DNA from: Chaetorhynchus papuensis
Taxonomy: Eukaryota > Chordata > Aves > Passeriformes > Rhipiduridae
Direction: 5' to 3'
Length of the DNA stretch: 64,000 bases
Assembly: GCA_013396525.1 (NCBI GenBank)
Contig: VWYX01000872.1
Location: forward strand, 106,675 to 170,674
How positions within the stretch are numbered: the first letter of the stretch is position 1; each line of letters opens with the position of its first letter. The position numbers were made by a program, and so were the translations under genes. Positions 1 through 26,700 of the stretch are shown here, one piece after another. Under the pieces are notes generated by a model. It was not told the origin of the DNA, searched no databases, and saw nothing but the letters and a program-made list of their open reading frames with translations.

Positions 1-92
1 GTCAGTACTCACTGGTTAGGGTCAGTACTCACTGGTTAGGGTCAGTACTCCCTGGTTAGGGTCAGTACTCACTGGTTAGGGTCAGTACTCAC

Positions 93-100
<8 letters not shown>
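1..100 (-). repeat. 20-bp minisatellite made of copies of the FBXO38 splice donor
   Basis: Five copies of a 20-bp unit run from base 1 to 100 and probably continue to the left. On the coding strand each unit reads CCTAACCA then GTGAGTACTGAC. The last copy is the real exon end and donor. Four of the five copies keep GTGAGT; the middle one (41-60) has GGGAGT and so loses the GT. Each unit contains the last five exonic bases (AACCA). Confidence 0.95.
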
Positions 101-14550
<14,450 letters not shown>

Positions 14551-15470
14551 CTCTGCACCGAGCTCTGCTGGGAGGAAACAAGCACAGAGTTAGGAAATCC
14601 AGGGCAACTGAGAAACAAAAGGGACACAGAAGAGGAGGAAGCAGCAGTTAAGCTTCAAAAAACAAGTGGTGGTTTGATCAGACAGAAGGGCTCGGACGTA
14701 ACCTGAGGATTATCGGACAAACCGGACAGACCCTCTCAGCTGAGGGAGTGACCAAGAGGAAAATCCCCACGGGTTGAACCAGAGATAAATTCTTTGGATG
14801 AATAAAAAGTGTTCAGAGACTCCACCCTGGGATCAAGACAGTCACAGGAAAGCTGTGCAGAGATCACCAGCTCAGCACCAACTATAACCCAGTGAGAAAT
14901 AAAAGCCCAAAGTCTCTGTCCAGCAGAAAAATGATTTATTTTTCTTTGCTGAAGAAATGGGCTCCTGCTGACCATTCTCCAAAAACACCCGACTAAAACC
15001 CCTCAAACCAGCTCCACTTCGAGTTGAGAGCAAGGAAAACATTCAGGTTTGCTGAGTTAAAGATCAAAGCCACAGGAAAACTGAGAGTCGTGGTCTGAAA
15101 GCAACTTGCAGGATCCTCTGCCCCTTCCTGAGCTGTGTCCATCCACCCTGCAGCACACACAGGCACAGCAACCACAGGGGCTCCTCTAAAACCACCCAGC
15201 ATCGTTATGAGAAGCAGCAAATAAGTACCTGAAATAAAAGTGAACTTAGTGCTCACAGAAAATCACCTTCTGCAGATGCTGAGAGATCCATTCACAGCTG
15301 TATCTGGCAAGGATTTGTTTTATTCCAATGCAAGAACAACAACGAGGAGGGCAAAGCATCACCAGCTCAGTGAACCTGACTCTAACAGGCTGGATGCCAA
15401 AATTCAGTGGATTGAGGAAAAACAACTGGTAAAAAAACCACAGGTTTTGGAAAAGCCTTCAGCAAGGCCT

Positions 15471-15630
15471 CTGCTGCAGCCTCCCCGTGATGGCAAAATT
15501 TGAAATATCGACAGCTTCACCGTGGCCTAATTACTGCAAAACACGTGGTTTCACACATTTTGGGAGCATTTTAAGTTAATAACTGCATGTGGCCACGATG
15601 TGATTTTAAAGGGGGGTATTCAAATAACGA
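15471..15630 (+). repeat. Direct duplication, copy 2 (about 165 bp)
   Basis: Partner of 12638-12806. It lies in intron 1 of FBXO38, upstream of the start codon. Confidence 0.93.
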
Positions 15631-16379
15631 ACCCCCCGCTATTTAGTTGAAATAACTAAATTCACCTTGTGCCTGCGCCCAGCAGGAAATGGATCTCTGC
15701 TCCTCTGGACTGGGGGGAATTCTCCAGCCAGGAGTGAAGAGCCTGGGTTCTTCTTTTTGGGGCAGGCTGGAAGGGCTCAGTTTGGGGTGATCAGCTTCAT
15801 AAAGCCCCAAATTAATTCTTTACAAGCTGAATTCCAAGGGAAGCAAGCATTACACAGGCTCCCAGTCACCTGGGGTAACTCAGCCTGAGCAGAGGGCAGG
15901 ACACAACCTGAAAGATTCCAGCCTGGCACAGCCACGTGCTGGGCACAATCCCACAGGAAAAAGAACAGCAAAAGGCAATAAAAACATCAACAAGCAAAGC
16001 AGGAAAAACCCTGTAAAGACACGACTGCGACGAGCACAACCCGCCCCTGCCACGGAGGGGAAAAAGAAGGATCTGTCCCTATGAGTCTGCAGTTTCTGCA
16101 CGATAAAAGCTCCTCCTGGGGCCACTCTGAGCTGACGAGCGCAGCTTTAACACCTCATCCCACATTAGCGAGCTGGCCCCGTTCAAAAATAAAATTTAAA
16201 AAACCTCCATAGCAAAGAGCTTTGTATATTCAATATAGCAAATGGGATTTTGAGGCCCCCACCTCAATTAATTCCCGACAATGAGCGTCAGGTGAAACAA
16301 CAGCTCGACGTGCTCTATTCCTGATGAGCCAATACCCCACGGCCCTTGAAGAGCTTCAAGAACCAGGGGGAGACTCCGC

Positions 16380-16905
16380 AGGAACGGAAAATGAAGAAAA
16401 ACGCGGCGAGAGCAGCCAGGGGCGGCCTGGCAAGCGCCGGGTACAGAGGGGCGCTCCCTAAGGAAAGGGCAAAACGTGAGGACGCGGCGATTTGTGCCGA
16501 GATAAGAGACAGCAAAACAGGTTTCCCCACAGCCCCATCGCCGCCGTTCCGTCACGGGGGGGCCCCCAGGGCCTGTGACAGCGGGGCCGGCCCGAGGCCG
16601 CGGGGCCGGGAGGGGGCGGCAGGCTCCGTGTCCCCGCCCCGCCGCCGCCAGGGGCCGGGCCCGGCGCGTCCCCCTGCCCTGGGGCTCGCTGCCCTCGCTC
16701 CCCTCGCTGCCCCTCACCTGCCCTCGCTCCCCTCGCCGCCCTCGCCCCGGTTGTGGCCGCGGGGGAGCCCCGGCCCCGCTTCCTGCGCGGCCCCTTCCGC
16801 CAGCGCCGCCGCGCTTCCGCTTCCGCCCCGCGCTTCCGCTTCCGCCCGCGCTTCCGGGCCCGCCCCGCCGCCATCATGAGTGTGGCAGCGCTGAGGGCTC
16901 TGAGG
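16380..16905. promoter_or_regulatory. CpG-island promoter of FBXO38, with ETS-like and YY1-like sites
   Basis: This is the most CpG-dense stretch in the window. At 16813-16860 the motif CTTCCG (GCGGAAG on the minus strand), an ETS-type core, occurs five times in near-tandem. GCCGCCATCAT at 16867-16877 is the reverse complement of a YY1-like GATGGCGGC, often found near the start of housekeeping transcripts. No TATA box is seen. This agrees with a broad, constitutive promoter for FBXO38. The exact start site is not determinable here. Confidence 0.8.
16718..16870 (-). other. FBXO38: Probable FBXO38 non-coding exon 1
   Basis: On the minus strand the CpG island yields a GC-rich 5' leader that ends GCGAGGGCAG before GTGAGGGG (donor at 16717). 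The first coding exon has its own acceptor directly upstream of the ATG (14568-14570), so an upstream non-coding exon is required. The 5' edge is approximate. A 23-bp block is duplicated across this donor. Confidence 0.6.
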
Positions 16906-17049
16906 GCTCCGGGGACTGCGGTCCGCAGGCTGGGCTCGCTCAGCGCACAGCGAGAGGGCTGTGGGTCAGTAAAAGCGTTACGGCAGCGCGCAGTTACAGT
17001 CACGGGTGCGCTGAGCTGGAGGGACACACGGCAGTCACCGTGGATGGAG

Positions 17050-17150
17050 CGCGGAGCGGCCTCGGCTCTGGGAGGGGGCCCTGCCCGCGGCAGGGGCGGG
17101 ATGAGATGGGCTTCGGGGTCCTTCCAGCCCGAACCGTTCCGTGATTATCC
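17050..17150 (+). mobile_element. CR1 3' fragment
   Basis: GGCAGGGGCGGGATGAGATG leads to GGTCCTTCCAGCCCGAACCG and TTCCGTGATTAT, a sense CR1 3' end. It abuts an antisense CR1 copy. Confidence 0.8.
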
Positions 17151-17560
17151 AGTGCAGCTCCTGGCCCTGCACAGACCCCCCAACAACCCCACCCTGGGCA
17201 TCCCTGGCAGTTCCTGGAGCTCTGGCAGCCTCGGGGCCGTGCCCATTCCCTGGGGAGCCTGGGCAGTGCCCAGCACCCTCTGGGGGAAGAACCTTTCCCT
17301 GAGATCCAACCTAAACCTCCCCTGGCCCAGCTGCAGCCGTTCCCTGGGTGCTGTCCCTGTCCCAGGGAGCAGAGATCGGAGCTGCCCTCGGGAGGAGCTG
17401 CAGCCCCCGAGGAGCCTCCCCTCAGTCTCCTCCAGCTGAACAATCCCAGTGCCCTCAGCAGCTCCTCTGTGGCCCCTCCAGACCCTTCCCATCCTCATGT
17501 TCCTCCTTCGGGTGCTCTCTGGGAGCTTTATAAGTGATTTTTCCTGGAGGGGCTTTACCC
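17151..17560 (-). mobile_element. CR1 LINE fragment
   Basis: CAGACCCCCCAACAACCCCA and GAAGAACCTTTCCCTGAGAT are an antisense CR1 segment, nearly the same as 35405-35620. Open reading frames here are shadows of the repeat. Confidence 0.85.
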
Positions 17561-17904
17561 TGTGCCCCAAACTCCTGCCAGTCGCCTTGCCAGGTGTATT
17601 TGTGCTATTATGAAGGTCAATACTTAAGCCATGTTTTAATCACTGTGTTAGGGTGGATCCCAGCAGAAATCACAATTTCCTCAACATTTCAAAGTCATGT
17701 TTCATGCAAACCCCAGGGGATTGGGTAACAAGGCTCGTCCATCACCCAGCAGACTGCTTGTGAGCTATTTTTTGTGAATGACAACACGCAAAGAGTCAGC
17801 TGCTGGTTTAGTGATAATCCCGGAGGAATCCACAGCGCTCTGTGGCAGAGTAGGAATAACAAAATAAATTCTTGGCAGCCCCTGTGGGTTTTGGATGTGT
17901 CAAC

Positions 17905-17980
17905 AGCATCACTGAGGTTGGAAAAGACTTCAGAGAGCACCGAGTCCACCCTGTGACAGCAACACAGCATCAAAAACAAC
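17905..17980 (-). mobile_element. Short CR1 3' remnant
   Basis: CACTGAGGTTGGAAAAGACT followed by GAGAGCACCGAGTCCACCC is an antisense CR1 tail. Confidence 0.65.
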
Positions 17981-19650
17981 AGCAGCACCCAAAAATTGGA
18001 CCTGAAAATGTGGGAAAAGTGAGGCTTCCTGTGGGAAGAGCAGATTGAGGTGCAGCAGAGCTTGTCCTGCCCTCCCTCACCCCAAGGCAGGGGACACGGG
18101 GAGGGTGGAAGAGAGAGCAGGGTGCCAAAAGGACAGCAGAGACACTAAATGGAATTAAGGAGTTTGGGCAGGGCCTTGGGGCTGAACTGTCCTTGAGACA
18201 GTCAGAGTGTGTGAATGGTGAAGTGGTTACAGGACACACACCAGAAACCAAAACCACCCCGTTTTTTCTCAACAGAAACCCACTGATTTATCCCGCAGCC
18301 CGGTTGTGTGTGAATCTTTGAAGGTTTTGGGGTTGCTCCATTTCCTTCTCCCTCCACCGCCATATGTGGGAAAATTCAGAATTTGGGGCACTCGAGGAGA
18401 TCAGAGCTAAAACCCAAAGGAAAAACAATTAGAACTCAGAGATGCTGAACAGTCACCACTAAAAATTCTGTTCTGGCCTGGATCAGCTGCAGAATAAAAG
18501 GGCCCATTGCATTTCTCATTGCTGCATCCCACAGACTCGACTGTCCAGCCTGTCCAGCCACTTCAGCATTTTCTCCAGGTGTCACTTGCAGCAATTTGCC
18601 AGTGATGTTCTGTGCTCTGGTATGTGGCAGGAGCTGCCGTGCCTCCCTCACGCTCTGCCGGGTTTGAGCCAGCAGGAGCTGAGAAGCAGCACCCACAGGG
18701 GAAGGTCCTGCTCTCATGGAATCAGTAATTCCGTGTCAGAAATGATCAGGGACAAACTGGAGCCCAGGGGGGAAACGCAGGGGTGGAGTTCAGACCTCTG
18801 GCTCGAAGGTTCTTGAACCACTCTTGGGGCTGCAGGAGGAATTTGGTGTCTTAGGTCTGGCCCAAAAATTATAGTGAAGATAATAAGGATGTAACAGCAG
18901 AACAGAAATTTCTTTAGCTCTGAAAGCCTGAAATTTCTTAGAAGATATTGATTAATGATCACATTCAAATGGCAGGATTTAACAGGGTTAAATTCTACAG
19001 TCTTACATTTTACCAGATTTGTCTCATTTAGAGGAAAAAAAGAGCCAGATTTGGGGGTCAATTCCAGTATATGAGGCCATATAGTGGGATACAACTTTTG
19101 TATTCCAGGCTTTGGATTTTTACCTCAGCTTCACCACAATTTTCTGTAATTTTCTGGGAAATACTTGTTAGTAATGGATGCAATAAATTCTCTATAAAGT
19201 TCACCATGGACAAAAAAAAGGAGTCAAGATTTACTTTAATACACAAGGACACTGAGTGGCTGAACAACATACAGGAACCAGAATTGTACAAGGAGGGAAG
19301 AAAAATAAGCCTTTAAAATTCAGCTACAACACTGGGAGAGTCGAAGCACTGCCTGGGAGAGCTGAACCCTTTGGGGAAAATGCTAAAGTTTCTGGGTAAA
19401 GGAAAGAAAACATTTGAACAAGGGCGAGAGACTTGGGGCACTGCCAGAGGATTTGAACTTTAAAGATCAAACATCTACTGAAGGGCTCGTGTAAACCAAC
19501 AGGAACAGTTTTGCTGCAGGGACAGAAGTGTCAAACCCCAGCCCCGGAGCGGGGAGAAGCAGCAGTGAGAGAGCAGGGCTGGCAGTTCTCCTCGGGGCTG
19601 GGTTTGGCAGGGGCAGGGTGGGTGAAATCCAGGGAACGGGGCAGTGTGGA
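17981..19650. other. Intergenic, no gene seen
   Basis: The stretch between the FBXO38 promoter and the SPINK 3' end. I see no conserved exon in it. ATTAAA on the minus strand near 19229-19234 is a possible poly(A) signal for the SPINK gene, but it is one common hexamer and not firm. Confidence 0.5.
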
Positions 19651-19651
19651 G

Positions 19652-19713
19652 CTGTCCTCAGCAGCAGAGCTCCTCAGCAGCAGAGCTCCTCAGCAGCAGA
19701 GCTCCTCAGCAGG
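19652..19713 (-). repeat. 16-bp tandem repeat beginning at the SPINK stop codon
   Basis: On the coding strand the end of the gene reads GCCTGC TGA GGAG. The block TGAGGAGCTCTGCTGC then recurs three to four times in the 3' UTR, so the stop codon and its context are copied in each unit. Confidence 0.88.
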
Positions 19714-22700
19714 CCCCCGCCTGCTTCATGTGCAGGGCCCCTCTGCTCCTCCTGCAAGGGAAGGAATGGTCATGGCACACACAAAGCTTCACCAGATCCC
19801 CCCCAAAACCCTCTGCCAACGCAGGAGACAATGAACATTCACAGCAGGCACAGGGGCGCTGATCTGTAAACGGCTTTCCTTGCAGAATTACATCTTTTAT
19901 CCACAAACCCCAGATATTGCCAGTACCGCTGGTGAACTTCTGTGTGCCTGGAGTTGGGGCAGGTGCTTTGTCAGGCCTGTGCTGCTCAGTGGACTCTTTA
20001 CTGTCCAGCTTCACAGCTCCTGCTGGAATTGGAAGCTGCTCACACAAATATCAGGGTCGCTTTTAGTGACTGAACCTTACAGTGCTTGCAGCAAATTCCT
20101 CACACAAATCATCAGCTCATTTTTTAGTTCCCTGTTTTACGCTTCCTGCTCACACAAATATCCAAGTGATTTTTTAGTGTCCAACTTCACAATTCCTGCA
20201 ATAGGAATAGGAAGCTCAGACCTAAACACCTGGGTGATTTTTGAGTTCCCTACTCTACAGTCCCTGCTGGAACAGGAATTTCTCACCCAAACACCACTCT
20301 CGTTTGTTTTTTAATCAATTGGGCTTTATTGGTGGGAGGCACAATTATTGTGTAAAGCTGAAGCGAAGGAGCAGAGACTTCACAACCCCAAAAGGAAACA
20401 ACACTTTTGTGGGGTGGAAATCCCCAATTTTGGCAGGCCCAGGGGTGGCTGGCAGCCCTGTACTCACAGCACGGCCTTGCAGAAGGAGCATTTGTTGTTG
20501 TAGGTTTTGCCATCGGAGCCGCAGAAGGGTTGGTAGAGCCTCTCGCAGTAAATGGGCCTCCCTCTCTCCAGCCTCCTGTACTCGCTGCAGTCCACCTGCA
20601 ACGAGGGCAGCCTTGAGCCCCTCACACCCCCCATTCCCCACAGAAACAAGGACCAGGTCACATTTTGGGGCAGGCTTTGCAGCAGCACAGCCAGGGAGGC
20701 GTCACCACCTCTGTAAGCAGCGGCTCAGCCCCAAAAATGAAACGTTTCTTGTCAGAGGTGTGAGCGATGCTGCCTGCGACGGGGACTGGGCAGGAATGGA
20801 GCCCCTGGAAAAACACAGCCCCTCCCCAGCTCCACAGGAGCCGAGTGTTGGGATGTTTTATGACCCCATCACAACAATCAGTAAATTCAGGGGGGATTAA
20901 TTCACATCCAGGCCTTCCTTGGACACTTCAGGGGTGGCATCCACCACTTCCCTGGGCAGCCTGACCACCCTTTCCATGGAGAAATTCCTGCTGATTTGTA
21001 CCAATGGGGATGAATTTTCTCTCCCCACCACTGTCTACTCTACCAGGGCTTTCCTGCTCACCCCATAAAGATCTTTATTGCTTGATTCCTCACTTCTTCC
21101 AGACATTGACCCCAGACTACTGAGAGAGAATTAAAATCTCCAGGTACCTGGTTTAGGACCTAAAAGTCATCAAAAAAGCCTTATGGAGTCATCATCAAAT
21201 AAATACTTTTTAAAATCTAGATTTCTTTGATATAAAATTTGTCTTTGCCCAGAGTGTCAAACAGATGAAAACACCTGGAAATTGTCAGGGCAACTCTATG
21301 GAAACCCCAAATCCCAAATTCAGGGATTGTTCACTGAAATCTCGATAAATTGGCAGCATTTAATTAAAGTTTAACACACTTTGTCCTGACCTCATGTTAT
21401 TATATTATAATTTCTGACCTCATATTATAGGTTTTTATCCAGAAAAAAGGAAATCACTCACCTCATTCTGCTTGGCAGCATCTGCAATGAAAACAGAATC
21501 ACAAAAGAGAAAATAAAACCACAGTTAATAAACACTCAGGTGCAAACCAGGATGATTTCACTCAGCAGCTCTGAATCTTTTACCTCCTTAAATGTCAATA
21601 CTGACAGAGCTTTCCAGTGTTTAATAAGGCCCAGGTGTCAGAACCTATTAAACAAATATATTTTGGTGCATTATTTACCTCGCAAACTTCTGTCACCTGT
21701 TGGAGCAGCCTCTGCTGGAGGAGGGAGTGGAGCCTTTGTTCCATTTTCACCACAAACCCATCGACAACCCCGGAGTCAATATTGAATTTAATGTTCAGGA
21801 TTAACTGGTGGCTGAGCATGGCTGGGGTTTAATTCCTGAGTTTGTCAAAAGCTGCGTGTTGCTGTGAGCAAATCCCACGTCCCTTTTATATTGGGGTTTG
21901 CTGTCAGTAATGAGGTTTAAAACACACTGTTAGCTCTGGATAACCGTGATAATGCAATTTGGCTCCTAATCCCACTTTAGGAAGCGTCTCCCTTGTTTCA
22001 GTAGGGATTTTAAGCCGATTGGCTCCTATTTTTACCACATTCCTCCAGGACAGAGCCCTGCTCTCAGGTGGGGCTTCAGGGAGCTCCTTCCAAACAATGC
22101 TAATTACACCTCCCACAAAGTAATCAGCTCCTTGGCGTGGCCCCTGCTGCTGACACATTTGGTGCTTTCTTCAGGAATGTATTTGTCCTTCTGCTGTCCC
22201 ATCATCACCATCATCATCATCATCCTCCTGGGGCTTGCAGGGGGTCGGAGTTACCAGGGAGGGATTTCTGTGCAGAAGGAGCAGGGATGTGCTCTGGAGC
22301 AGAGCTCTAGCACTCGTTTTTTGGATTAAATATGGGATTTTTTTTTTTGATCTTTAAAGGTTAAACTTTCCAAATGTGTTCTGGAGCAGAGCTCTAGCAC
22401 TCGCCTCTCGGAATAAATTTGGCTTTTTTTGATCTTCAAAGGTTAAACTTCCCACACAAACTTGCTTTCATGAACCTGTTTACATCTTCACATCAAATAC
22501 AGCTGCTCAGTATAAAGGAGCAGAAATAAAGCTCCAGGTCAAGTTCCATCTCTGTCACCAGAGGTTTGACTGAGTTTTCATTATTCTGGAATTGGATTTG
22601 ATTTAATCCACTCCCCCCAAACATTCAGATGTTATTTTTTTCCTCTGGGAACCTTTCAGGAGCCACTCTGCACATGGGAGTGAATGCAGCAAAGGTGTGG

Positions 22701-23640
22701 CTCGGAGAGTGTTGATTCATGAAGTTTTCAAGCAGACAAGATAAACCAGAAAGTTCAAGGAAGAGATTTCCTGGAATTCCAGTGGAAGGAATATTTATTT
22801 ATTTTCCTGCAGTTATTGAAACACTGAAAGAATGAGTTATTTCCATCACATTTCATTTAAACCGTTGTTTTTCATAAGAATTTTGGGGTTCTTGACAAAT
22901 TTCAAAGCAACCTTTTCAGACCTACCCAAAGATTACTTTGTTCCATAATTTTGGGTTTAATATTTTCATTATTTTGCTTCTTTAATGTTCATAATGCTTT
23001 TGAACTTCTGTACTACCTGCAGAGCCGTGGAGTCTTTCAGTTATTTTAAATGCACTTATTTTTCTCTAATTTTTTTTTCTGCAAGTTTTTTAATACAAAT
23101 AAAATTAGCAAGTTAAGGCTGAAGAAATTCCCCCCAGATCCCTATTTTTTAGAGCAACCTGTCCCTCAGATCTCCCTGCAGCCTGGTAAAAGAAGATTAA
23201 AAAGAGGTGATTCCCAGCTGTTTTCTGTGGCCTGAGCATCATCAGCTGTCCCCTGCTTGGTCAGTTGGGCAGGGGAAGGACCTCACCAGCTCCCAGCTCC
23301 CTTCTCAGATAGAAATTTAAAAATAAATGGCTAAAACCAGGTGGTCCTGAGGCTTCCCACTTGTTTTCAGTCACAGAACACACAGCTCTGAGTTACCCCC
23401 AGCAAGGAGCAGCTTCCCCCCACTCCGGCCCCAGCTGGGTGACAACAATAAATTATTACGGTGACAAAGAACGGCGTTTTAAACAGAAAATTCCATTTCC
23501 TCCCTCCCACCCGGAGCAGGGAGCCACCTGAGAACCTTCCAGCGTTCGGGAGGAGAATCCCCGGGGAGCCCCAGGAGTTACTCACGTGCCAAGCACAGAG
23601 CTGCCAGCGCCAGCAGCACCAAGGTGCCCGTGACCCTCAT
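19706..23640 (-). CDS. Secreted Kazal-type serine protease inhibitor (SPINK family)
   Basis: Four coding exons (23640-23586, 21481-21462, 20595-20468, 19751-19706) join in phase to 82 residues. Exon 1 encodes the signal peptide MRVTGTLVLLALAALCLA. A 20-base micro-exon follows, as is usual in SPINK genes. Exon 3 holds most of one Kazal domain: VDCSEYRRLER, then CERLYQPFCGSDGKTYNNKC and SFCKAV. Exon 4 adds RSRGALHMKQAGAC and TGA, supplying the sixth cysteine. The spacing Cys-x7-Cys and the GSDGKTYxNxC motif are diagnostic. By Kazal convention the P1 residue is Arg (Cys-Glu-Arg, then Leu), which predicts inhibition of trypsin-like proteases outside the cell. In chicken a cluster of SPINK and ovomucoid-type genes lies near FBXO38, so the location fits. 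Only one such gene is visible here. I do not assign a family number. Confidence 0.92.
20020..20290. repeat. Degenerate tandem repeat (about 75-80 bp, three to four copies)
   Basis: The blocks CTCACACAAATATC, TTTTTTAGTTCCCT or TTTTTTAGTGTCC, and TCCTGCTGGAA recur in order. The array lies in the last intron of the SPINK gene. Confidence 0.7.
20905..21000 (-). mobile_element. CR1 remnant
   Basis: ACTTCCCTGGGCAGCCTGAC and CCCTTTCCATGGAGAAATTC are an antisense CR1 tail segment within a SPINK-gene intron. Confidence 0.75.
22287..22455. repeat. Tandem duplication (about 86 bp, two copies)
   Basis: CTGGAGCAGAGCTCTAGCAC followed by an A/T-rich block with TGATCTTTAAAGGTTAAACT occurs twice in direct succession, in the first intron of the SPINK gene. 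Confidence 0.9.
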
Positions 23641-23723
23641 GGCAAACACCGACCCTCGGCTGTCCCAGAGCCGCCCTCGGGTCCCTGCGGCGTCCCCGGT
23701 GTGCCCGTGGGAGCGTGGGGGCA

Positions 23724-23732
23724 ATTTATAGC
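23724..23732 (-). promoter_or_regulatory. TATA box of the SPINK-type gene
   Basis: GCTATAAATTG on the minus strand lies about 90 bases upstream of the ATG (23640), which places transcription start near 23700 and leaves a short leader of about 60 bases. A TATA promoter suits tissue-restricted expression of a secreted inhibitor. Confidence 0.7.
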
Positions 23733-23744
23733 CGGGAGCCGGTG

Positions 23745-26700
23745 ATGAAATGCGGGCAATTAGGGAAGGTGTTGCCGTGGGACGTGTCCTGTGCAGGGAG
23801 CGGGGCAGGGGCACACGGGGCAGGGCTGCGTGCCCCGTGTTGATGGAGCAGGGCTTGTTCCTGGCTGAGCCCAGCCTGATTAACTGTTCCAGCTCCAGCA
23901 GCAAAGCTCTGACTCAGGGCTGGGAGCTCTGTTATTGCCACGGGGACTCAGGGCTGAGCGCAGTTCCCAGGGAGAGATAATCCTGGCTGGGTGTTTGCCT
24001 CAAGACTCATCCCGTGAGTGCTTCGTGCTCCATCTCTGGGCGTTTTGGAGCCGTTTCTGAGCTGTGGTTTGAGCTGAGCTGGCTGTGGCCACGCACTGAG
24101 CCCTTCAGGCTGCTCTGGGAAATCTGTATTCCACTTGAAGCCCTTCACACCCAGCCCAGAGCATCCCCCAGTGCTCCTTTTCCTTTCAAACACCCCCAGT
24201 TTGGGATCAGAACCAATGTCTGGGGAGAGAAGCAGCAAAGACACCCCGTGGCACTGCCCGGCCAAGGGAAGAGAGGAGTTCACAGCCCCTGAGCATCCCC
24301 TGAGCTCCTGCCCAGCCATGGACACACGGAGGAGATTGCTCTGCCTGCCCCTCTGCTCCCATTTCCCTGCTCCCAGCACGGCAGGAGGGATTCCTTAAAC
24401 AAATCCAGCACTTGTTGCTGACTTGACCAAAAGGCAGCAATTTCTGTCTCTTTTGACGGAGCCACGAGGGAACCCCAATGGGACACTCAGATCTGAGGCT
24501 TGATTCTCATAAATCCAAACTAATGTGGAGTTTGGAGGTGAGAGTTTGGTTTCAAGCCATCCTTCCACAACTGCCTTCTCCTAGTGATTTACCATCTAAA
24601 TGTGCAAAAATCTCTACAGGAGAAATCCCTGCTCACCACCACAATTCCCAGTTTTTCAGTGCTCACCTTCCCTCACTTCAAGGTAGCCCAGGGCTTTCTC
24701 CCCATGAAGGATTGGGGTCAGTGCTCATTCCACTAAAACAAGGGCCTGGAAGCTCCTACAGAAAAGGTTTCAATAGGTCAAGTAAGCCTTGGGCCTCACT
24801 AACTCATCCTAAGAGGGACATAAATCATTCATCTTTAAAGAATACAGGTAATCAATAAATGTTTAATTTCTCGTCACTTAACAGGATGAAAAACATAAAT
24901 GCCATCAAATCTGAATTCCAGGATGGGCAAAGATCTGGTTGGAGCTGGAGGCCTGGGATTTCATTTTTTTTGATGCCCTTCAGTGGTTTTGTTCTAAATT
25001 TTTCTTTTTTCTTAATTTGGAGGTCGCTAAAGGCAGGTTGGGGTTCGCACTGGGGCTGTGTGGATCCTTCTGCTTGGGGCTGTCGGTGGCTTTGTGTTCT
25101 GGGGAGCTCTTCTGGAGAAAAGCCTGGCAAGGAACATGCAGGAACTCGTGGGGAGTATTCAGGACACGTCCTTGGTTGATGGACAACTAATGAGCAATTA
25201 GGCAACAGGAGCAAAACCCAAAACATCCCGGAAGTTCCTCCTAATCTGAAGAGTTTTGAGCACACACAGCTCTGGGGGATGTCCTGGCACTGTAAAACTG
25301 CAGCCTGACAAATCCCACCGGTTCCTGATCCCGGAATGAGGAAAGGGCCCCACTCCAGTGCTCCCAGAGCCCCCTGGGATGCAGCCCCAGCATCCATCCC
25401 ATCCCTCTCAGGGAACACAAACCTCTCTCTGCACCCTGCTCAGGTGCTGTAGGAAGATTTTCCAGCTGTGCACTTGAATTTCAGTCAATAATTCCCAAAG
25501 TCTCCCTGGAGCTGCTGTTCTGGGACAATTCCGGGCTCCCTGGCAGGGAAAGGCACTGGAATGCTGGATCAGAGCCAGTGAGGGAGCACCAGCTGCTGAG
25601 GGGGGTGAAACACGGGGGAAAACTTGGGAGAAGTGGTTGGCTCCGTGTGGAGGAGGCGGCAAAGGGGAGCCAGAGCCCTCTGGGAGCTGCAGAGCGAAAG
25701 GAAGAGGGACCAGAGCGAATTGCAGGGAGAGAAATCCCAATTAGATGGGAGCAAAACAAATTTCACAACGAGAGGAGTCAACCACAGGGACAGCTTATCC
25801 ACAGAGATGGTCAGAGATACCGAAAAATGGGTCTGTTCTGAAGAGGCCACGGAGGGCGTGGGCAGCCAGGTGACCTCCATGGGCCATTCCAATGGAACTG
25901 GGTCTGGCATTCCCACAGCAAAATGTCAGCTGCTGCTGGCACCTTCAGGGACCTTGTGGTGTCTTTGTCCTCATCAATTAACGTTTGACAAAGCAAATAT
26001 GGGCAATGAAGTGCCACAATGGACTGATCTGAGCCCCTGGGAGAAGATGAAGTTCCTTGGACAACAAATGTTGGGGTCTGTATAGGAATAGCAGCTTCCC
26101 AGAGCTGGGCCAGTAAGGCCTAACTGCTGAACTCATTCTGAAATTTAGGGTAAATATGGTAAATAAATAGTTTATATTGAAGAACTGTGAGTGAAATTTT
26201 GATCTCATCAGCAAGCCTATGAATACCTGGAGGTTAATTGTGAAACTCTCATCATTCTCTACCTTTGCCATTTTATCTTGGTTTGTTCCCAGATTCTTAT
26301 CCCTCCAGGTTGATCTTCTGGAGAAGAAAAAGCAATGTCGTGGCGTTACATGTGGTAAAATATCAGTGTGCATTTTTCTGAGGGTAAGAACTTTTTACCC
26401 AATTACGATTCGTTCCCAATTATAGATTGCTTTTTGTTTTGGAGCCCCGGCTGGAGGACCAGTGGGATGCCAAAAATGCAGCAGCAGCAGGTCATCAGTT
26501 AAGCCATGGGAGGATGTTCCCTGGCTGCATTCCAGAGGAGGAACCCGCTCCCACTCACCCATGGAGAGCCTCCCATGCAGGGCATCCGCAGAGCCGACAA
26601 ACAGCACGTGGAAAAGGTGAAAAAACCACTTTATCCCTCAGCACCTGCGAGGGCGGGCCCAGCCCCGGCGGCGGTGGCCGCGGTAGGACCTCTCCTGTCC

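Noticed and set aside
16458..17144. Several long frames in the 16.4-17.5 kb GC-rich region
   Set aside because: They come from CpG-island composition and CR1 sequence, with Pro/Ala/Arg-rich translations and no conserved domain.
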